From Parascedosporium putredinis (Eukaryota; Ascomycota; Sordariomycetes; Microascales; Microascaceae): a stretch of DNA of 64,000 bases. The first letter of the stretch is position 1. Every line of letters begins with the position of its first letter. Below are positions 49,409 through 61,224 of the stretch, in pieces. Under the pieces are notes generated by a model. That model saw nothing but the letters and a program-made list of their open reading frames with translations. It made no database searches and had not been told where the DNA came from. The DNA lies in assembly GCA_949357655.1 (NCBI GenBank), contig CASHTG010000017.1, positions 1,426,001 to 1,490,000 of the forward strand, written 5' to 3'. A program made the translations under genes and the position numbers.

Positions 49409-50266
49409 GCAAACTTCATATCCTACAAGTGACTGCCCCTCGTCCTTTGCACCCTTTTCTCTCTTCCTCTCTTCCTCTCTTCTAATCCTCCCTCCCTATC
49501 TTTGTCGGGCTACTCTCGCCCTTCGTTTTCCCCTAAACTGTGTGCCCTGCAGTTTGTGTAATCATTTTGCAGTGTGCTCACTGCCCGCATCGGTCCCCCC
49601 GTCTTTTCGGCCTCGTGCTTCCCCACTGCCACCGTCGATGGCGTCCACAATAGTTCCTACTCTCCTGTTTTCTCTACACTGCGTTGCTTTGGCTCTTGTC
49701 TTGGGGTGTATAGACAGATACCCTTCCTCTCTTGTTTCTGTACTTTATCCTTTGTTTCCGCCTTTGAGATTTGCGGTTCCACTCGCCCCGGTTTCTTTTT
49801 GTTGCTGTCTTTTTTATCACCGTTTTCTAGGTTTCAATCCTCATAGCGACTGGCATATAGCATCTATCGAGGCTTTCTAAGTAAGGCTTACGGACTCGTG
49901 TAATACTAGCAGTGTTTATTTTGTCTTTTTCTCCAAGACTTGCAATTCTAACCTCTATCAACTGTGATTGCTCAAGGACCTGCTAAAAGGCAAGAAGATA
50001 AGAAAGGTAGGAAAAGGGAAAAAAAGATCAGGCAAGTGAAATAAACTCCCATACCAGGTGGGCTCAAGGCTCACTAACTCCATTGACATGCTGTGAAGAA
50101 TAATCAAATGTCTACTCCATTGAGAAAAATGATGCGCCATATTGGCTCCCAAAGTAAAATCAAACACCAAAGAATGATGGGGGACTGGAGAACAAGAAGT
50201 AAAAAGTCAAAGGATGTGTGTAGGAGACGACGGTCCAAAAGAAGAGCGCATGCACTCCGTACACGT
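49409..50266. other. convergent intergenic region ALG11 / gamma-glutamyltranspeptidase
   Basis: 858 bp of CT-rich then A-rich sequence holding two 3' flanks. ORFs within it (for example 49574-49846) are low-complexity and unsupported. Confidence 0.6.
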
Positions 50267-52524
50267 CTAGGCCGTTGAGCCGCCGCTGTCTTTTTGCCTA
50301 GGTTCAGCCTCGGCCTCGAACACGCCGCCCTGCACGCGCACGGCGTGCACGGCGCTCAAGCCCTCGGCGACCCTGACGATCTCGTGGCCGCGGTCGCGCA
50401 TGCTGTCGACGGTGGCGTTGTCGAAGCCGTACTCGAAGAGGACGTGGTTGGGCATGAGCTGGTCGTGGAGGCGGGGCTCGGCGAGGGCGCGGCGGAGGGA
50501 GAAGTCGTGCTCGACGAGGTGCCAGACGACCTGGGTGGTGGCGCTGATGATGCGGGAGCCGCCGGCGGCGCCGACGGTGGTGTAGAGGCGGGCGGGGCGG
50601 CCGGTGGCGGGGTCGGCGGGGATCTCGATGATGACGGGGGTGATGGAGGAGAGGGGCCGCTTGTTGGGGCGGATGAAGTTGGCGGCGGAGGGGCGAAGCC
50701 GAATTCGTTGGAGACGTTGGGGATGGAGAAGTCGTTCATTTCGTTGTTGCTGGGGGGAGGAGAGAGAGAAGAGGGAATTTGTTAGGAGATGAAGGGAGAG
50801 AACAGAAAGAAGGTAGAGGGGAAGAAAGAGGGGAGGAGTGCGTCCCTCTCCCGGATGATAGGATACAAAACTTACAAGACGACACCGGTAACTGGGTCCA
50901 TGATGAGGGAGCCGTATAGCAGATTCACGGTCGTGGTCATGGACGTCGCCATGCCCTTCTTGTCGGCGGTGACGATGTGCGACGTGCCCTGGCCGTCGGT
51001 GGTGTAAATCTCCCTGGGGTCGTAGACCTCGACGGGCTGCGTCTGGTTGTCGAGGATGATGCCGCGGACGGTCCTCGCCCAGGAATCGCTGAGCAGCATC
51101 TTCTCCACCTTGCGGGACGCGGGGACGAAGTCCGGGTCGCCGAGCTCGAGGCGGGCGCCGTAGGCGAAGCGCATGGCTTCGCTGAAGCGGTGGATGGTGA
51201 GGTCGACGTCTTCCCAGTCCCGGACCGGGTACTGCTCCATGATCTTGAGGATCCCCATCAGCACCGCTCCGCTGCTGGGCGCGCCCGAGGTGTAGAGCTT
51301 GTAGCCGCGGTACGAGATTTCGAGCGCCTCGCGGCTGATGGCTTGGTAGGAGCGCAGATCCTCGAGGGTCATGGTCCCGTTCTCCTTTTGGAGGACGGAG
51401 ATCATGGACTCGGCGATCTCGCCTTGGTAAAGGCGTCGGCGCCGTATTTGCCAATCTTTTCAAGTGTGCTGCGTTGCACGGGTCAGCAACCGATCGTGGT
51501 GTACCCCATGACCGAGGGTTGGGGGAGGGGGCAGGGGCTGTCATCTGTGCACTTACTCGGCGTAGTTCTTTCGGTACATGGTGTCGCCGGCCTGAACGAG
51601 CTTGCCTTTACGTTGATATGTTAGTATGAGTGATTGGAACGTGCGCCAACGCCAAGGACCGGGAGAGGATTCCGGCGGGCGGCGGACAACAACGTACCGT
51701 TGGGGGCAAAATGCTCTCTCCAAGCAGGGTCATCGAGAAAGATGTTTTCCTGTTTCTGGATGATCGCATTCATGTACCGGATAGTGTCCGGGCCGACTAG
51801 GTAGACAAGCAAGGGTCAGTCCGCAAGATTTTAGTCAGAGGCAGGGTTCATATCTTGAAAGTCATACCAATCCAACCGTTTCTCGCCACCTCGGTGGCAG
51901 GCTCTACTAGCGATTTCCAGGGCAATTTCTTGTTTTCGGAGGCCAGTTAGTATACAAGTGTATGATGCTTTGGAGGAGCATTCGGTAGAGCGCAGCAGCA
52001 GAGGAGAAAGAAAGAGAGAGAGAGAGAGTAGCTTACGCCATATTTTTGTGCATGTATTCGAGTCCACGGACTTCGCCCGGGATGCCAGCAGACAAGCCGG
52101 ACCTGATACTACCCTGCACATTGCCTTGGTACATGTCTTCGAAAGCCGCCGCCGGCGCGGCTTCCCTAAAGTCAATCACCTCGTAAGCGCCATCCTCGTC
52201 CCGGACCACGGCGAAGCCGCCACCACCGATACCGGAGTGGTGAGAAGCGACGACGCCGATGCAAAGGTGGTGGCCACGAGAGAGTCCACCGCGTTGCCCT
52301 GTGGCGATGCCCGGTATTAGTATCCTGGATGAAAGGGGAAAGGGCAGGAACGAGGAAAGGGCTCTAAGGATACGTACGCCCTTGCTCAGCACGTTGCGGC
52401 CAATCCGGCTGCACTCGGCATTTTCACTGGCGACGCCTCCGTTTACACCGCCCTTGTGAAGTACAATCTCGGGAATGACAAAGGCGTGAGACACGGCGGC
52501 GAGGCAAAGAAGACGGGTGAGCAT
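50267..52524 (-). CDS. gamma-glutamyltranspeptidase
   Basis: Extracellular or vacuolar N-terminal-nucleophile hydrolase that removes or transfers the gamma-glutamyl group of glutathione. Predicted 565 residues. The signal peptide is MLTRLLCLAAVSHAFV. The large-subunit region carries GGNAVDSLVATTF, GIGGGGFAVVRD and LPWKSLVEPATEVARNGW. The autoprocessing threonine is expected in GQGTSHIVTADKKG, followed by ATSMTTTVNLLYGSLI, FNNEMNDFSIP and a conserved C-terminal GGSRIISATTQVVWH. Six introns: 52299-52377 (with a perfect TACTAATAC branch site at 52314-52322), 51929-52036, 51797-51867, 51606-51697, 51469-51556, 50750-50875. Four one-base losses (AAA 52263-52265, TTT 51926-51928, AAA 51429-51431, GGGG 50690-50693, plus strand) account exactly for the frame: 566 codons. 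Divergent from TRM2. Confidence 0.93.
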
Positions 52525-53950
52525 CTTTCCCCTTCTTCGTCTTTTCTTCTTTTTGTTGGGCGAGAAGAGAAAGGGTGATGGACGCGCTATCGCACAAGCG
52601 GAAGCAAGTCGGTCGCTAACAAAAGCCCTCCTCTATACGGTTCCTCCCCTCCTAGAATTTTAGGAGCGATGCCCGTCTCAATAAATTATACAGTCTTGCC
52701 GGGGGCGTTGACCAGGCCTGCGCCGGGAGGCAGATAACCAGCACGCAGCGAGCACTTGAGACGGCAAGCTGGCGGAGCCAAAGGGCGAAGGGGGACGCTC
52801 GGGTAGGTAATACCGAGTCTCGTCCAAAGAGAATCCCGCAACGGACGATAAGCCAGGTTGAGTAGGAAAATCTCCCTGTATGGAATTCTTTCTTTTTCTT
52901 TCACTCTTTTTCTTTGTTATTTCTGTTTGCCTTTTTTTCTCTGACGGATACCCGTGTGTGGAAAAAATAAAATTGGGAGAAGAAAAAGGTACAGATGCCA
53001 AACTCGCTCGTGACTCTTTATCGTGGGTGACGCGATCGGGTTAAGAGGAGAAACGAGTCCGAGTCAACGATCGGAGCCGGACTTTGTTCACGCGGGCGAA
53101 TTGATTAGTGATAAGAGGTCCGTGACTAACCGGATTCGGCAGTCTTGGTTCTCCCCTTCCAAGTGGCACCTGCCACTGGAACTGGACCTTGCTATCACGG
53201 GCTTTTTCGTCTCGTCTTATCCCTTGAAGGAACGGTCGCGGAAACCTCTGCCTCGTTAGGATATGAACGTGTAGAAAGATGGTCACCTTGATACATGGTC
53301 TACATGACGTAGGCAAAGATGAATATCCTGCCCAGTCGTTGTGATGAGATCGAGAAAGGGAAGTGCGCTGCATGCTCCGAGACTCGAAATCTTGCAGAGC
53401 CGGAAACGCAGCCATACTAGTTTTGGTCAGACTTCCTTTAGCTATTTACTTGATTTTATATCTGATTTCCTTCGACATAGATGTGCAGATCTCGAGGCAG
53501 AGACAGACTGAAAGGTCCATTTTCGAGATAACACTGCACTAGCGCAGACTTGTCGTTTGCTGCTACACCCTCGGGAACCAATCACAAGCGACCAATATCA
53601 AAAAGCGCACGAAACTTTAACAATAACCGCTTCAACTTTTTTCCCTCTTCAAGCTTCCCCCAAAACCGAAATATTTCTAGTGGGGCCTCGTCTTTTTTTC
53701 CCACGCGCAACACATACATCTCTCTTCTCCCCCACTTCTCGCCCGTTTCCCAACTCGCACCTCGCCTCGTCCCCCCTGCCTTTGCGCATTCCGGGTGCCC
53801 ATTGGGAAATGAGACTGTTCTCGCGACGGATACTCACAGCCCTGCAATCCCCTAATTCGAGTTTCCTACAGCAGCCAGGCCGCCGCGGTTCCCCGAGGAG
53901 GGCCAACTTGGACAGCCGCGCCGCCGCAAGGTCGAACGAGGCTAGAGAGG
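52525..53950. promoter_or_regulatory. divergent promoter region GGT / TRM2
   Basis: 1.43 kb between divergent starts. The side next to TRM2 (53620-53900) is pyrimidine-rich on the plus strand, typical of fungal leaders. No supported gene. An in-frame extension upstream of the TRM2 start begins at 53557 only in a different frame and was not used. Confidence 0.5.
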
Positions 53951-55771
53951 ATGAGCGAACAGAATGGCGCCGCGCCGGTAGCAGCCGCGCCGGCGATGGC
54001 AACGGTTACGGATATGACGATGACGCCAGCGACGACCGCGCAAAACGGATTCGCCGCGCCGGCCAACGGGCCCCGACCCGGCCTCAACGCCAACGGCAAA
54101 CGTCAACAAGGCCTCAGCAAAGGGCGCTCAAGAAGCAAAAAGACCAAGCGGGAAAGGAACATGACCGAAGGCTCGACCGAGGAGGTGCTCATGGCCGACG
54201 TGCAAGCCCTGCTCAAGTCGCTTCGAGTGCGCGACGACGACGACAACGAAGACGCCAACGCCGATGCCGACGCCGACGGTACCCAGCAACAGCAACAGCA
54301 ACGGCAGAAACAGCAGCAGGAAGAGCTCCTCGCTTCGCTACCCCCAGCAGGCTCCGAAATCAACGTCAAAGTCCTCGAACTCTCCTCCACCGGCGAAGGC
54401 CTCGCCATCCTCGACAACCCCGACCCCAACGCCCCCGATCCACCCCACCCCACATCTACGTCGTCTCCTTCGTCGCCCCCGGCGACATCGTCCGCGTCAA
54501 AGTCTACCGCCACCTGCTCGACGAGGGTCACTCCATCGCCGACTACATCTCCGTCGTGCGCCCCGGCGCCCTCCGCGACGACACCCGCATCCGCTGCCGC
54601 TACTTTTCCCAGTGCTCCGGCTGCCAGTTCCAGATGCTCGACTACCCCGACCAGCTGCGCCACAAGCGCACCATTGTCGAAAAGGCCTTTCGCAACTTCT
54701 CCCACCTGCCCTCGGAGCTCGTCCCCGCCGTCGCCGACACCATCGGCAGCCCCTCCAGTACGGCTACCGCACCAAGCTCACCCCCACTTCGACGGCCCGC
54801 CCGGCTACCGCCCCTCCAAGAAGAGCGCCCCCAAGGTCTTCTTCGAGTCCCGCCCGGACATCGGCTTCATGCAAAGGGCAAGCGCAAGGTCATCGACATC
54901 GAGGACTGCCCCATCGGCACCGACGCCGTGCGCAAGGGCATGGTCCGCGAACGCGCCCGTATGGCCGCCGACTTCGCCGACTACTCCCGCGGCGCCACCA
55001 TACTCCTCCGCGAAAGCACCCACCGCTACCCCAAGGATAGCCCCGACACCCCCGACGCCGTCCCCGACGACGCCGTCCGGGTCGACGCCGGCGCCCACGT
55101 CGACGTCAAGACCTGCGTCACCGACAACAACGCCACCACCACCGAGTTCATCGACGACCACGTCTTCACCAACCCCGCCGGCTCCTTCTTCCAAAACAAC
55201 AACTCCATCCTGCCCCCTTCACCGACTACATCCGCCAGCGCATCCTCCCTCACAACCCCGCCACACCCATCAAGTACCTCATCGACGCCTACTCCGGCTC
55301 CGGTCTCTTCACCATCTCCCTCGCCTCCCTCTTCACCGGCAGCATCGGCATCGACATCGCCGACAAGTCCATCGACTTTGCCCGCAAAAATGCCGCCCTC
55401 AACGGCATGGAGCCCGACTCCTGCAGCTTCATCGCCGCCGACGCCGGCCAGCTCTTCAAGAGCGTCGTCTACCCGGCCGACGAGACTGTCGTTGTTCTCG
55501 ATCCTCCCCGCAAGGGCTGTGACGCCGACTTCTTGGGCCAGTTGCTGCGGTTTGGCCCCAAGAGGGTTGTCTACGTCAGCTGCAATGTTCACACCCAGGC
55601 TAGAGATGTTGGTGCCCTGGTAAGGGGCGACGGCGGAAACGGTGTTAGGTACGAGATTGAGAGTCTAGTTGGCTTTGACTTCTTCCCCAGACCGGCCACG
55701 TCGAGGGCGTGGCGGTCCTTAATAGGGTTGAAAAGGAAAGCACCGCGTCAGTTGACCAAGTGCTCCAATAA
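53951..55771 (+). CDS. trm2: tRNA (uracil-5-)-methyltransferase Trm2 (TrmA/RumA family)
   Basis: SAM-dependent enzyme making m5U54 in the T-loop of tRNAs. Predicted 608 residues, no introns. The N terminus is Ala-rich (MSEQNGAAPVAAAPAM), then basic, then Gln-rich (QQQQQQRQKQQQEE). Next come a TRAM-like segment (HIYVVSFVAPGDIVRVKVYR) and a Cys cluster (CRYFSQCSGCQFQML). The methyltransferase core has the TrmA motif GSFFQNNNSILP, the SAM loop YLIDAYSGSGLFTISLASL, the DPPRKGCD motif and the catalytic-cysteine segment VVYVSCNVHTQARD. The C terminus HVEGVAVLNRVEK is also conserved. Six one-base losses (54448-54451, 54750-54753, 54781-54785, 54873-54875, 55213-55217, 55685-55688), every one in a C or A run, break the frame. 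Restoring them yields exactly 609 codons. Confidence 0.93.
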
Positions 55772-56162
55772 GATGGAGAGTGTTCTTGGGTCGCGTTGCA
55801 TGCGACATCATGTTACATGGGAAAAGGAAAGGAAACGGAAGCCAAGGAGAGAAGAAAGGAAAGCAAAAACAAAAGAACATACATATAGCATTGATCGCAC
55901 TCAGCATTGTACAACATATACTAAAGGGCTGCATGGAAATGGAAGAGTGAAAGGCAAGACGCTGAAAGAAATGGCAAGGGGAATGAAGAGCAGAGCCAGA
56001 GTTAGAAAACCCATCGTTTATTCCATGATTTAGACGAATGAATACCATTCCATATTATCATCACCTTAACTCACTCCCCCTTTTCACAGGATATATGCTC
56101 CCTTTCCCTCTCTCTCTCTCACCCTTCAAAGGCTACATGTAGAGCCAGCCACAAGCCCCCAT
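55772..56162. other. convergent intergenic region TRM2 / SHE4
   Basis: 391 bp, purine-rich then CT-rich, holding the two 3' ends. Nothing else seen. Confidence 0.6.
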
Positions 56163-58397
56163 TTACCTCCCCTCAACAAGAATTTTGAGCACTTCCAAAA
56201 CCACTTCCAAGACTTCTGGACGGCGCGTCTTCTTGGCAGCCTCAGTGAGCACCTCGACACCACCTTGGTCCGCAATTTGCTTCCTGCCCAGTTCGCCTAC
56301 TTGCCCTTCCGCCGTGACAATATTTCGCAATACAAAGGCGGCCCGGTGTCGCAAGTCGTCGCTCTCTTCCTTGCACAACTTGAATAGGACCTCTACCCCA
56401 CGTTCCCGCTGCAAAATTGCCTCTACCACGTTTTCGTGGGCAGTGAGAGAAGCCAATGCACCACTAGCTGCGCTTCAGTACCCACGTCCTCGGAATCGGC
56501 CAAAGCCAAGAGAATATGCACCCGCTGCTTTGCTTGCGGTGTCCCGTCGGCGTAGAGTGCCATGCCTTCAATATCCTGGACAAGGTTGCAGATCAACTCA
56601 ACAGCAGCCTTGGTCACCTGGATGTTTGAAGACAACAGCAGGTCCTCAATCTGCGGCCACGCCGTCCGAATAATGACCCCCTTACTTCCGCGCTGTCCAT
56701 GGATGCTAGATTAGTTAGGGCCATGAGGGATTCGAATGATGGAAGTAAATCCCGCTTGTCCGATGACTGATCAGGGGCCAAGATGGACACTAGCGGTCGT
56801 ATGGCCGAAGTCACTGGCGTTGCTCTGTTTCCGCCAAACACGAGGGCAGGGTTAATACTGATCAAGATGCGCGCGAGAGCCTGCGCAGCCATCTGGCGGG
56901 CCTGGGGATCTCCCTCTTGCAGGTTCGCCCACGCCGTCAGGAGGAGTTTGACGGCACCTTGCTGGGCGAGCTTACCCCTGAGGCCCGAGGTGAAGGAAAT
57001 GGAATTAATAATGGAAACAATCAGGGAAAGTGATGCGGTAGAACCATTTTTGCTGTGTGTGACTAAAACTGGGGTAATGCCTGCTTCAAATACAAGCCTA
57101 CATCGCTCGGAAACATGGGTATTGTCATCCAGGCTATCATCCTGCGACTGCGAAAGCTTTCCGGCAGCGTTGGCATATGCCTTGAGCTGGCGAATCTTCT
57201 CCTCCTCTTCCGTGAGAGAAGGTCTGTATCTCGTTAAGTTGACGAAAATGCTAAGAGCACCATAGGTAGTCGGTGACTTGGCAGGGGCCTCGTTGAGAGA
57301 TTTCACAAGATTTTTGAGCAGGTCCGCATTGTGGGCAACCCGCTCCTTGACTGTGGATCGTAGGGTTGCGTACGCGAGCCCCTCGATGGAGTGGTGCTTT
57401 GCCTTCTTGAGATCTTCGTGACCATCGTCCTTGGTAAGCTGGAAAGCGATAAACTTTTCCGCCAGCTCCTCGATCGTGGTAGAAGCAACCTGGACCCTTT
57501 CATTCTCATTGTTCAGTTGCGTCTTCGAAGGGATCGCCTTCACCCTAGAGTTAGTTAGATGCGAGACAGGCCAACGTGAAGGAAGGGTGGATGTGGCGGC
57601 AGTGGTGGGTGCGCGCGTGTGTAGAGGCTCGGTCGCCGTCAAGCACGTACTCTGATTTTTGCAAGGACAACCCCGGCCATGATCTGCACCTTGATTGAAT
57701 GCCTGTTCACGTTGACAGAGCCATCCTCCAGGCTGATTTGGGTATCGGAATCCAGCGCTCTCGTAACCTCATTAGGGTCCTGGTCGACAACCTCCTCCAG
57801 CCAGTCTATGCAATACTTTTCGACGGCCTCGCGGCACTGGGGGTGCATGCAAGCGGCGTTGAGCATCTCGAGACAAGCCGTCTCGACCTTGCGGCTCTTC
57901 CATTTACGGTTCATGAGCGGAGCTAGGCTCGGGAGGAAGCCCGGGCTCAAGAACAGCTCCGAGATGAGCTCGGGAGCAATGGGGAACATGTGGGAAGCGA
58001 CACAGAAGGCGACGATAAAATCGTCATACGTGCCTCGGCGAACTCGATCGAAGAAAAATGTCGAAAGCGCCTTGGCGCCTTCTTCGCCAGCGGCTTTGAG
58101 ATAGGCGGCAGAGGTGAGCGTGGCGTGGGCTCGCACCTCCTCGGGCTGGCGGAGGTCCATATGGCCAAGTATCGTGTCGAGGCAGTCGGCATCTATGACA
58201 TTACAAATAGATGGGACATTCTTGTCGGCTTTGGTGAGCTCGTAGTCTTCGTTGAGAAGGGCGGTGACCATGTCGAGGTCGCGGCAAGTCTCGTCATCCT
58301 CGCGCCCACCCTCCATCAATTGAGCTAAAAGGAGCTGGGTCCGGTCCTCTCGCGAGAGTTCAGCGTGTTGCTGCGTCGCAACTGTGGTGGTTGCCAT
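56163..58397 (-). CDS. she4: UCS-domain myosin chaperone She4/Cro1 (armadillo-repeat protein)
   Basis: She4/Cro1/UNC-45-type protein that folds myosin motor heads, needed for actin-dependent polarity and endocytosis. Predicted about 710 residues. It starts MATTTVATQQHAELSREDR; helical repeats include PEEVRAHATLTSAAYLKAAG, FIVAFCVASHMFPIAPELI and VETACLEMLNAACMHPQC. The UCS part has HHSIEGLAYATLRSTVKERV, YGALSIFVNLTRYRP, LVFEAGITPVLV, GAVKLLLTAWANLQEGDP, FESLMALTNLASMD, VTKAAVELICNLVQD and FVLRNIVTAEGQV, ending LEVLKILVEGR. One intron lies at about 57545-57650 (GTACGT...CTCTAG), but its phase does not close as written. One-base losses near 56677-56681 and 56455-56465 are clear. The GLAYATL and NLASMD motifs support She4 over a generic armadillo protein. 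Confidence 0.88.
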
Positions 58398-59412
58398 GAC
58401 GGGCAATGCTTGGTGAGATGTGTGAGAGCCAGACTGGAGGGATGATGGTGACGGTGACAGGTGGGGAGGAGAATTGGAGGAGGATTTCGATAAGTGACAA
58501 AGACTTGGCGGGGTATTTGTTTGGTGGTGGGGAGGGGCGAAGCTGGACTGGAGGACTGGAGCTGTGAACAAGGGGGTGGGGGAAGGAGCTTTCCAGGTCA
58601 ATAACGTTGAGAGAGTGAAATGGAAGGAGGGATGGACTGGCTGATATGTTGAGGTTTTCTGGGAACTCTAATCCAGCAACTTCAAAGGCCAGGGTCAGGA
58701 ATATATTTATATAAAATCCCGATATACACGCACGTTATACACGGTTGTAGGGAATATGATCTTGGCGAGCCTCCACCAGGGATCGGCAGCATTTGCGCAG
58801 ATTGGAATCAGATTGATCTAAATAGTCGAGCAGGGTGTGGAGAGAGAGGGACGAAATGGGGTCATTCATTCTTGCTTGACTACAGGTATACTAAGGTCCG
58901 TCCCCTCCCCGAGTGTCAGCCTCAAAGGCTCATATCTCTCCCAGTTACCCCCCAACGGAGTTGCCGGGGCTCAACTGACGCAGGAGCCCACATGCACCTT
59001 GAGCCAGAGTCGGACCCTCCAAAGGGAAACAGAAGAAAGGAAGCGGAAGAAGACGACGAAGACGAGTACTCGAGTACTTGATTGGGCCAAGCTGGACTAG
59101 GCATGGCAGCCCTGGGTTTTCGATCTTCTGATTTGGCTGCTGGGAACGTGTCGAATCCCGCCACTTCCCGTCGTCACTTCCCGTCATTCAGCCATTCGTG
59201 CTGGGTTCGGTGCGGCTTCTCAGCAAAGATCAAAGATGTGTGAAACTCAAATTCACGTTGTCCGACAAACTAAACCTGCGCTAGCGTCTTCAAGGGCAAA
59301 TCCGACTAAGACTTGTGCTTCCAATCGTCCCACTTTCACAAGATAGTCGAGGCCGAATTCATAGCACTATTATTATACCGGCACCAATCCAAACGTTGAA
59401 ATGCATGGATGC

Positions 59413-59439
59413 ATGCGCTATCTCATGTGGATAGCGCAT
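59413..59439. repeat. 10-bp-stem inverted repeat
   Basis: ATGCGCTATC and GATAGCGCAT are perfect complements separated by a 7-base loop (59423-59429). Twenty bases further on GATCCATC (59459-59466) pairs with GATGGATC (59475-59482). Confidence 0.85.
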
Positions 59440-60541
59440 TGTGGATGCAACCAGGTGGGATCCATCTATCCATGGATGGATCAAATGGGTGCATCTACAC
59501 CATGGATCTTGATGCTGGATCAATCAATTTTCGGCCTTCTTCGGGACAGCCTAGGTATTATAAGGTGGACGGTGGACAGACCTCTGAGGTGCTACACCAG
59601 GCCCAAGGAACATTGAATTCTACACAAGATCCCCCACCGTCGAGATCGGTGGGTGGGACACACACACCGAGGAAAGATCAGCTGCCTCGAGCCAAGCCAG
59701 GAACGAACCCACTGCCTAGGAAACTTGCATTTCTAGAATCCCTTTCTAGAAATCCCCGTCATGAGCCCTCGCCCGATATACGAAATGAAGGCAGAATGCG
59801 GTATCTCCTTTGTAGGTCAAGGTGTAGGAGTTTGCTCGAATGCGCGCGCATCCCCTGCACCCCTGCCCCCATCCCATCCTTCTCTCCTCGCCTCCCTCAG
59901 CTACACTGGCTCTGGTCATCAAGCCTTTGATGATAGGACCGATAAGCTGAAGTTCTACCCACCACTGTTAAATAGCGCTTTTCAAAGATAGATGGATTGA
60001 TAAGTGGGGTCGCACGAACTGCACAAGTAATTCGGATTATTCACCTTTGCCTCTCGTGGGGCCTCTTGGATTACATGTATCGTGGGTGCTATCCCATTAT
60101 GCCGTCAACTCCGAGGAACCAGCAGACACCATACCGAGTTGATGCATCTGCCCCACGTGCAAGTGGAGGACGGGATCTCTTCTCTCGCCCACTCTATGCG
60201 TACGAAGCATGTACGTACTGGCTTGACTGGATCGCCTGGGACCTCGCCTCCTATGCATGTCCCCACGCCTCAAGGCAAACGAGGCTCGAAGCCACGAGCG
60301 TCACTTCATGACTCGCAAGCGTGTACAAGGTCGATGCGTCGCGTCGCGCAGGCGGTCTTGCTACCTCGGTACAGCCACTGAGGTATGACTTCAGGCTCCC
60401 AGCGTGACAATTCCTCTGTAGATCAATGTATCCATATCCATTCACTTGAATATTCGTCTATTTGAACACCCAGTCAAGATTACGACCTGTAGCCCTCAAT
60501 TCTTTTTGCCTCTCCATTTTAGCAACAAGACTCCTAGGCAA

Positions 60542-60558
60542 CCCTCGTTGAACGAGGG
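60542..60558. repeat. 8-bp-arm palindrome
   Basis: CCCTCGTT and AACGAGGG flank a single central G. Too tight to be a stable RNA hairpin, so more likely a dyad-symmetric site or chance. Confidence 0.8.
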
Positions 60559-61224
60559 CTTCCGCATAGAGCCCTTTTCTGCGTTGGTGAGGGATCTACA
60601 GAGTTACGAAGTAGTTAGCGAATGAAAACCAAGTGTGTTTCCATTTTCGTGCGTGTCGTTTCAGTGAGCTGCTTTGATAGCTGACCGATGTTGGTCCAGA
60701 TACCTACGTCCCGTTTATCCAAGCACTGCCCAAGCACCCAAATGGTGCACTCGCACCTCGTCTACAGTGCGTGCGTCTGCCGCCCAAGCATCCATTCAAT
60801 TGACACCTTGACCGCACTACATTGCTCAATTCAATCGAATTGGTTGAAAAAAGCTTAGCACTTTAACTCAACGTCAGAAGCCCAGATCATAATCCATTGT
60901 CAGCCTTGCAACAAACAGCCAGCCCTTGCCTCCCAAATTTGCAAGCATTACGCATCCTCAAGCGAGAACCCGGATCCGATTAAAAGTAGAAAACGAACCC
61001 TTTTTTCTTCTTTTTCTTCCTTGGCCCATCCTACTTTTTCGGTTGGCTCTACTCAAGCAGCGGGGGTTTTCTTGGAAAAGGTAGAAAAAGAAAGAAAAAA
61101 AAAAAAACCGACCGCGGACTGGTCTACGAAGCTTGGGGGAACAATCACTGGCAGCCCTCAACCACATCAGATGGTTTCTCCCCTCCACCACTCCTCGCGG
61201 CGGGGTTCCATCCAAGTGCCCACA

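Larger units (their letters stand above)
58398..61224. other. 2.8-kb intergenic region SHE4 / TFB4
   Basis: Divergent spacer. The SHE4-proximal 300 bp is the likely promoter. The rest has no supported gene; ORFs of up to 173 codons (59409-59930) show no family features. It contains perfect hairpins at 59413-59439, 59459-59482 and 60542-60558, and one TACGAAGTA at 60605-60613. Confidence 0.6.

Noticed and set aside
53557..55623. 688-codon plus-strand ORF spanning TRM2
   Set aside because: It is a mosaic of out-of-frame and in-frame TRM2 pieces created by the one-base losses; only parts match the family.
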